NCBI GenBank assembly: GCA_963922205.1
Contig: CAWUHX010000311.1
Coordinates: 186,001-250,000, forward strand
Reading direction: 5' to 3'
Length of the DNA stretch: 64,000 bases
Source: Romanomermis culicivorax
Lineage: Eukaryota; Nematoda; Enoplea; Mermithida; Mermithidae
Part shown: positions 11,401 to 20,400 of the stretch, piece after piece
How positions within the stretch are numbered: position 1 is the stretch's first letter
How the letters are laid out: every line of letters begins with the position of its first letter
Made by a program: the position numbers and the translations under genes
The notes under the pieces: model-generated
The model's input: the letters and a program-made list of their open reading frames with translations, nothing else
The model's database searches: none
Told to the model about the DNA's origin: nothing

Positions 11401-14400
11401 AAAATCAAAAAGAGTTCATTTCTGGAACATAAAAAATCGTACCCCAATGTAGATCCTCTATGCGAAACGCCGTCGGATGATCGTTTCAATTCCATTCTAC
11501 TTTCGTTTAACATGGCCGAAATTTCGCCGTACCGATCACGTAAATCGGACAATTCTTGAGCCAATTCTCGTTGAGTCTCTTGAGCCGCCAACAATGACAA
11601 AGTCAATTCTTCATTTTCGGCGGTTAACTAAAAATTTAAAATTTATAACCGAAAAAACGAAAAAAATCGAACGAGAAATTTTTACTCTCTTGTTGAGCAA
11701 AGCTTTCTCTAATAATTCTTTTTTCGTTTGATCCAATTGATCATCTCTGATCGTCATTTGATCTTGATTTGTGGCAAATTTTTGAGTCAATTCTTTCAAT
11801 TGAGCATTTAGAACGGCTGAAATGTAAATGGAAAATGAACAACGAAAATTGACAGTGAACAAAGAATATGGAAAACCGTTTTCGCAAGAAATAATATTGG
11901 CAAAAATTATCAAAAATTCAATATGCTCCGGTCCAATTTTTGTGGTTTTTCCGCCAATAAGTGATCCACATACGTGCAGCGGAACTTCAACAATGGGGGG
12001 GGGGGGAGTTGCCTGGGGTAATGCGAAAGAATTTTGCAGTGGGAGGGTCCTCGGACCTTTCATCGAAGCTGAGTGGACAAAGGAACAAAAAAAACGCTTG
12101 GCAAGCATGTTTTTCATACAAAATATGCATAAAAATTATCAAAAAACTGTCCTCCAAAAGTTCACGGGGAGTGTTTAACGATTCTTTTTGGACTAGACAA
12201 GGATATCCTCCAGGGTCTCAGGTAAGAGGGTTTACAACCATCCGACCCACCCCACCCATGTGCATATATGGTCGGTGTCATTGAAGGGAGGAAATATCGA
12301 TTTTTGGCGTGAAAATTTGAAAACATATATGGCCGGTGAAATAAACAGTAATTTTTCTCTGAACTACCATAAAAATACGTGTTTATGGATTGAAACGCAG
12401 AAAAAATGGAACTTTTAACCTGTTCAAAATTCATCATTTTCAACCCAAAAATATTATTTTCGACCGTTTTTTGATTAAAAATGACCATTTTCTAGCCAAA
12501 CATTGAAAATTTTGAGCTTTGCTTTTTACAAAATGATTTTCTATCAAAAATGACCTTTTAATCAATTTTTTCTCAAAAATGATCATTTGATTGCAAAAAA
12601 ACTGAAATTTTTTACATTTTGTCCAAAAATGACTATTAGCTACCCAAAAAAGACACTTCTGACGGTTTTTCTGAACAACAAACTAGACATTTTGACCGTT
12701 TATTATCCAAAAGTGACAACTTTATGCAGAGAAATAAAAATTTTTGAATCTTTCGCCACAAAAAAGACAATTTTCAACGAAAAATTGTTTTCAGTTTTTT
12801 TCCATAAAGAGGGCTAGATTATTTCAGCCAACAGATCAAGTTTTCGACGCTAGTTTTGTTAAAGCTGCTCTTTTCCAATTTTTTCTGAATTCATTTCCAT
12901 CATAAATAGCATTGAACTTTCAAAATTGCATTCTTTTTACGTGGAGAAAGTTGCACAAAAGTAGTTTTTTGTCGGAAAGATTTTCGGAAATTGAAAAAAA
13001 TTGGTAAAAAGAGAACATGAATTCAAACGATATTTATTGTTTTATTTTTTGTCGTACTCCACATAAGTGGAAAATTTATTGAAAAATGAAATCTTCTGAG
13101 AATACGGAACGTTCATGCACGCGATAGCTTCATTCAATGAGGGTACTTTCGATGAGATATCGAATGAAACTAAAACATTCAATACGAATGAGAAAGCTGA
13201 AAAATATCCTCGAAACTGCAGCTTTCGGTCGCCTCTTATATTATATATTGGTACAATATAGAAACTTCGACACATTCCCTTTCTCTTCATTTCTTATATT
13301 TCATTTATCGGTTTCTATAAAATTTATTGACTTATTGTCCAAAGGATATAAATTTCCAGAGAAATACGATCTTTGTATAATGGTGACATAATTCTTAAAT
13401 TTACGAATTTTGAAGAACTTCGAGCAGCGAGTTCTCGCAATTTATACGCCTATGTTATAATGTACAAAGAAAATGTTCGAAGCAGGCTTTACTTGTTTGT
13501 TTAGCAAAATCTCGAGTCAATTGTTGCTCTTTGTCGTGCAAACATTCGGCTAGATACTTTAAGTGATTCACCTGAAAATGAAAAATTTGGGTCTGAATGG
13601 AAACCAAGCGTGAAAAGTAAATAAACGTGAAGCTATATGTCGAAGGTGCGACGCTGAATTCGTGAAGAAAACGATTCTGAAAATTTTTCCTGTAGAAATT
13701 CTATCGGCCTGATATTTTGTAAAAATTAAGTGGTGGTAATCAAAAACAATTTAATGAATGACCAAAAAAGGAAAAATGGACATCTTTTATCGTGAACAAT
13801 TTTAATCCAAAATTGAAACTTTTAACAGATATCAGTCAAGTAACATTTTGTACCAAAAAAATTAAATTTTTAGCCGTTTTTTCCTAAAATAACATTTTTC
13901 TACTAAAAAAATTAAAATTTTTAACCGTTTTTGTTTTGGAATGACTATTTTATTGAACAAAATTGAAATTTCAGACAGTTTTCCCTAGAAAAACATTTCA
14001 TAAAAGAATTACATGTTGAAGCTATTTTATTCTAAACTGACAACTTTCTACCAAAAAATACACATTTTCGACCTTGTTTCTTCAAAAATTATTATTTTGT
14101 ACCTAAAAATATAAATTTTCGACCGTTGTTCGTTCTGAAATGACTATTTTAAATCTAAAAATTGACACTAATGACCGTTTTTGTTCAAAAATGAAAATTT
14201 TTTACCTCTAAATTTTTTTTACCTATTTTTAAGTTTTCGTCCGTTTCTTGTCAAAAACTATCATTATATACCATACAACGTTCACATGAGGATACCCCAT
14301 AATGTAGCACGTAACTTCTCAGCATAACGGGGCCCTGAGGTCTGGGGGGGGGAGATCGATCGACTTTTTTAGGGCTGGAGGTCACTAATTCCCTACATTT

Positions 14401-17400
14401 CGGCGGGAGGGGTATCTGAAGGAAAAAAATTTGATTGTTTCACCAAAAAAGCCCGAAAAGCTGTTCAAAAAATAGAACTTCTTGTGTAAAAAACTTTAAA
14501 AACGTATTACTGGTGTGGAGCGTTGAGAAAATTGATATTTTTGACCATTTTTAGTTCAAAAATTGACATTTTTCAGTATTTTTCCAACCAAAATTATGGG
14601 GTCCCCATGACTACCATATGGCTAGCCATAGGATTGGAAAATCCTGGGGGGTCGCCCAATGGCTAGCCATATGGCCGAAGGTTTCTAGGGGGAGAGAGGG
14701 TTCGTATAGCACTTACCCCCAATCATACATCCCCGAGGTCTGGGGGGTGAGCTGAGCGACTTTTTTGAGGCTGGGGGTCAGTAATTCCCAAAATTTTAGG
14801 GGGAGGGGTCTCTCAAGGAAAAAAATCGATTTTTTTACGGAAAAAACCGAAAAAAGGTTCAAAAAATAGTAATTTTTTCCTAAAAAGATGGAAAAATGTA
14901 TTCATGGCGCGAAGCGCCAAAAAAAATTCACATTTTTTACCATTTTTTGTTCAAAAATTGACATTTTTCATGAAAAAATTGACATTTTTCAGTATTTTTC
15001 CGACCAAAAGTATGGGGGGTCCCTACAGCTACCATATAGCTAGCCATTGGATTGGAAAATCCTGGGGCCGATCGCCCAATGGCTAGCCATATGGTCGACG
15101 ATTTCTGGGGGGTTCCCATAGCACTTCCCCCCCCCCAATTACATGTATATGTTTTATACCAAAAAATTAAAACTTTTGACCGTTTGTAGTTCAAAAATGA
15201 TAATTTTCCTACAAAAATAATGACATTTCTAATCGTTCTTTGATCAATAATAATCATTTTACACCAAAAAAAGACATTTTGATCGTTTTTTTGTTTCAAA
15301 ATGACCGTTTTCCAACCGTAAAACTGACACTTTTGACTGTTCTTTTTCCAAAAATGACAATTTTATACGAAAAATTGACATTTTTTAGTTTTTGTAGATG
15401 AAAGTTTAAAATGGCAAATTTTTTTCATTTAGTTGAATATTTCATATTACTTCTAACTTGAGACCGGCGTTTTCTTCTTCCAAAGCTGTCAATTTTCTTT
15501 CCAACGAATTGAGCGTGTTAATTTTTCTGTCGGATCTAAAAACCCCACGAAAAAACCAAACTTTTTTAGTTATAATTTTCTAGAAGTCAATTTTTCAACA
15601 TATTCAATGGTAAATTTCCAAAATCGATTCATAGAAAATTTCGCATCAGTTTAGTTGGTTGGAATATGAAAATTTTCCTTTTCCGGAACTTACGACGGCG
15701 TCGAAGAATTGCTACCGGCGGGAGAAGACGGCGGAAAATCGGCGGTGCATTGATTTTCTTGCGTCCAACGTTTCAAAATTTCCATTTTTTGTTGTAATTC
15801 GTGTTTCAATTGTACTAATTCTTCGTTGACGACGGAAATTTGATTTTCCAAATGATCGTTGACGTTTTGCAATTGTTGATTTCTTTCGAGCAAACACTTG
15901 CCGATTCTGGCCGCCAATTGGAGATCTTTATCTTTCTAAATATTAAAGGTTACAAACGGTTCCGATTTTTTTTAATAATAGTTTTGGTTCTAAAACTTTT
16001 GAAATATAGGTTCCGCTGCTAATAATTAGGAACTTCACGGTTACGCATACATACACATAGGAGGGGCTAAACCCATTACCTGAAAAATCGTCAAACACCC
16101 CTCTGAACTTTTTCAAGACAGCTTTTTTTTTATGATTTTTGTGCATATTTTGTATGAAAAACAGCTTTGCAGAACTTTTTCCGTTTTTTTGCTCGCCTAC
16201 CCCCCGCCCCCTATCGTCCTGGATAGGAAGTCCGAGGAGCTTACCCCCCCGCAAAATTCTCGCCGTGCACGTCTGCGACTACGGTTCCGTTTACATTTCT
16301 TTTACGAAGTAGTAAGTTGATGTTTTACACTAAAATACTGTACATGACTATGTTCATGTGTTCAAAGTTATCCAAATTGAAATTTTTGGACATTTGTTGT
16401 ATGAAATGAGGATATGCAACCGGCTCTTTTGGAATATAGATCCCGCTTTCGATTCCAGTACTAAAATTTTTGGAATACTGGTTCCGATTCTTCTCAGTTC
16501 GGCAAACTGAGATTTTTAGAGATTTATATATAAAATGTGCAACGGCTCAATTTTTTTGGGGGATATCGATCATGGCTCTAGAATTTTTGGAATACCAGCC
16601 GGTTTGAAAATTTCAAGTTATCTTGTTCCGGTCAACCGTGGCACCTCTATCAAATACAGGTAACATGATTTTAGTATCGTTGTCATTAAGATTTTAGCTC
16701 CAAAAATATGATTCTTAAAAAATTAAATGCAAAAAGAATGAGAAATAAACGAAAACGAAAAAAATTAGTGAGAAAACGTTACTGATCTCAAAAGAGTGAA
16801 TCCCAATCACCAGAAGGGTGGATCTCGCAAAGAACGATTTTCAAAAAAGTGAATCTGCAAAAAAAACGATTCTCAAAAGAGCGATTCTCCAAACAGCGAA
16901 ATATAGCTGAAGCATACATGTAACAGAGCCCCGAGGTCTGGGTTCAGCGACTTTTTTTGGGGCCGAGGATCGTCGATTTACCAAAATTTTAGGAGAGGGG
17001 TCCCTGAAGAAAAAAAATTCGAATTTTTCGCCAAAAAAGTCCGAAAAATAGTATTTTTGTCTTAAAAAACCGTTGAAAATGTATTCATGGCCCGAAGCGT
17101 CGAGAAAATTGACATTTTTGACTATGTTTAGTTCAGAAATTGGCATTTTCTATCAGAAAAATTGTCAATTTTAGTGTTTTTCTAACCAAAAGTATGGGGG
17201 TCCCTATGGCTACAATATGGTTAGCCATAAGAGGGGCTCTCAAGGCACTTTCTCCCGATTACATGTATGACCTGAAGTGTTCCATGTTATATAATGAAAA
17301 ACAAATTCAATGAAATTTTTATACAAACGAAAAATTAAAAAAAATCAACTATTTCTATTATTAAAAGTGATCACTTATCGTAAAAAACATCATGTTTGTA

Positions 17401-20400
17401 GAAAAAATATTGATCTTCCAAATAGTAAAATTTTGTGTTTTTGAGATAAAAGGCGAGAAAATCAACATAAAATGAAATTCAAATGAAAACTAAGAGCTGC
17501 TGATAGATCAAGAAAATCAAAAAGATTACAAAAATAATCTAGTAACAGAAATAGAAAGGAAGCAAGGAGAAAAAGACATTGAAACGAAACACGGAAGATA
17601 TCAGTAAAGCAAAGAATGGGAAAAAGAGCAAAAAGCAAAATCAACAATAGAAAATAGGAAAAAATACTTACACCGTTCAAGAGTTGTCTCAGATTTTCAT
17701 TTTTCCGGACACCCTAAATACTCTTAATCAAATTTGTTCATTTAAAATCAATATTTTTGAGATTCACTTTTTTCGGTTTGGCCCTTTCGGGGACAAACCG
17801 TTTTCCAATCTGCTATCGTTGTCCTTAGCATGCAAATTTATGTCAATAAAGATATTTATCGCAATTTTTTTATTTCAATCTGTCAATATGTCAATCAAGT
17901 CGAGTTTAGGTTAATTGACTTCAATTATGTCAGATAAGTGCCGCTGAAACCTAAAAAATTGGCCAAAAATCAGCGGCTTTGATGTCATCAGTTGAAGTGC
18001 ACTTTTGCAGAACAACATTTCCTACAAATCATCATTAAAAAAAATTTACGTCATCGGCGTGACAGTCGCCAAAAAACTAGTTTTGTTTTTGAGGCTCTTT
18101 TTTCTGTTTCAAAACGAAAAGCTCACTTCTGTTAAAGCGTGTTTCAAATTTTCCATATTTTCCAAATATTGACTTTTCTCGCCGTTTTTATTAAAGCTAA
18201 ATTGTGCCGAACTTTGCTCCTCTTCTTGTTCGCTTGATTCCAAATTGTCGGCCAGACATGTCAAAGTTGAGCGATAATTGGACGAAGCTAATGCTTAAAA
18301 ATTATTAACAGTATAGCAGTCATATAAATTTTACAAAATGATATGCCGGACTTTGCAGGCATTTTTCAGATGAGAAGTCAAACACAGTAAAGGAGGTTTA
18401 TACCAGAAGCCGTAAACACCTAGCAGACGTGGTCATAGAAAAAATTTTCCCAAATTGATTCGAAAATATTTCCAATTTTTTTAACTCTGCGATTTGAAAG
18501 CCCAACAAATTTTTTTTGACGATAACTTTTCTTTTATTCCATCCAATTTAGCTATTCATTTTCCTTAAAGAAAATCTGTTTCTATTTTTGTCCAGGAAAC
18601 CACCGTTTTTCCCACAAACCTTTATTCCATAATAATTCAAAGGACCCAAACTAGCTCGAAAATAGGAAAATTCTCAAAATCAAATAAAAAATTGTGAAAA
18701 TGTATGTACAATAAAATAAATGTCATACAAAGCATCTCTCATGAGAATTTTATGTTTTAAAATTGCACTTCAATCAGGACAACTTCACTGCATATGTGCC
18801 AGAGGAATGTTTGGAAATCTCGCAAAATTCAACTAAAAAATATGCGCAAAATAGTATTCCACGGCAAAAATATTTCGAATGAGAATCGAATCTAAAATTC
18901 CAACCCAATGAAGTGTATGAAAAACTGACTTAATGAACACGTTTCAAAATCTAGGCCTTAGCATTTGAACATTAGAAGAAAATAAAAATTCAGCTTTTGA
19001 AATATGTTTTAATGTTTGGCAAAGGGAGAAAATTTTGTATTTGTTACGTTTAAAACCGGCGCAAAGCGCGGGAAAGTTGTGAAATTTTGATCTTCCAAAA
19101 TGCATCTTTGTGATCTTGACGATCAAATTTTGCTTGCTTCAAATGTACATCATAAGGATGTTGGGCGAAATTTCCTGATTTTTCCGAGTTCCCTGGACAA
19201 CCTTGTACTTTGGGGAAAAAATTTGGGAGCTTTTGACCATGGTAATCATGTTGGTGTCCAAAAAGAGGCAATTGCTCAAATTTTGACCAAAATTGAAATT
19301 TTGCATAATTTTTTTTTCTCAATTGAAGTTTTCTGAACTTATGAACTTCTTTGTGTTTAAAAATGATAAGAACATTGTTCTAGACTGTAAATTTAAGACT
19401 TCGATTGTAAGAATGGGCAGTGAAAAGATTCATTTATTAAAGTTCTAGAATATTGAATTCGAAAAGTTTTCATTTAAGTATTCGGTAGGCTATTTTCACA
19501 GAAATGTCAGGAGCATCAACCGAATTTTGTTTCAATTGTTTCAAGTATTATCGACTGCGGAATCATCAGAATTCGGAATTCTAATAAATGAATCCGTGGG
19601 AAAAATCTTGCCATTTTCAAAAATGTTAGAGAAATATTCGAATGGTGATTTAGACAACGAAAACCATGGAATGGTTTCTATCAAGTCTGAAATACCATTT
19701 TTACTAGGGTTGTCCCAGGCCCCGGCCCCGGCCCCGGCGCCGGGGCAGCTGCCCCGACCCCGGGCCGGGGCTAGGGTTGCCCCGGTTCGGGGCAAGACTA
19801 CAAAAAATTAGTATTTTTGATAGTATAACAAGCTCGATTTATAATAAAAATGAAGTTTAGGCTGTGACAAGTAAATATTCAGTTGTTAGTTCGACAGTAA
19901 TACTTTTAGGAATCACTAAATTCATGTTCTATTTGAATAAAAGTTTAAAAGTTTTCATTATATCCGGAACTGCACTTCAACTTCAATTGATTTTTCCAGA
20001 AAACGTACGATTATATTAGCTATTCATTATTACTGATTTGTCTAAACTTCAGCATACATGTCAAAACATGTTTTCAAATTACCTAAGTAGTGTCAAAGAA
20101 GTTAGAGCTGAAGGGAATTCAGATTTGAGCCACAGTCATTCACTATGCAAAAGTGACAAAGAGAATGAGGATGTTGACAAAGTTGTTATTTGGGAAAATG
20201 GTGATTTTTGATTTTTCACCACAATTTTGTGATATCTCCAACTTTCTTCTTTTTTTTTTTTGTTTCTTGACATAGTTGAAAAAATCAAGATTTTTCTCAA
20301 TTCTTTTGCAGTGTTTGAATATTTTACTGTTTTGCAGCAGAAAAATGACAGATATTCCATCTGTTTGGGGAATCTAAACTATCGGGTGCGTGCATAATTT

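Larger units (their letters stand above)
10638..16335. repeat. Redundant assembly block, copy 2 (right contig start)
   Basis: Repeats 4814-10496 in the same order and orientation. It starts abruptly inside TRAK exon 9 and stops matching at 16335/10496. Homopolymer differences near its left end (10758-11290) break the exon-9 frame, which suggests lower accuracy at the contig edge. Confidence 0.92.

Noticed and set aside
4814..16335. A genuine internal duplication of the TRAK gene
   Set aside because: Introns and transposons are as identical as exons, and the join contains adapter, barcode-like tag and 100 N. An assembly overlap is the simpler reading.
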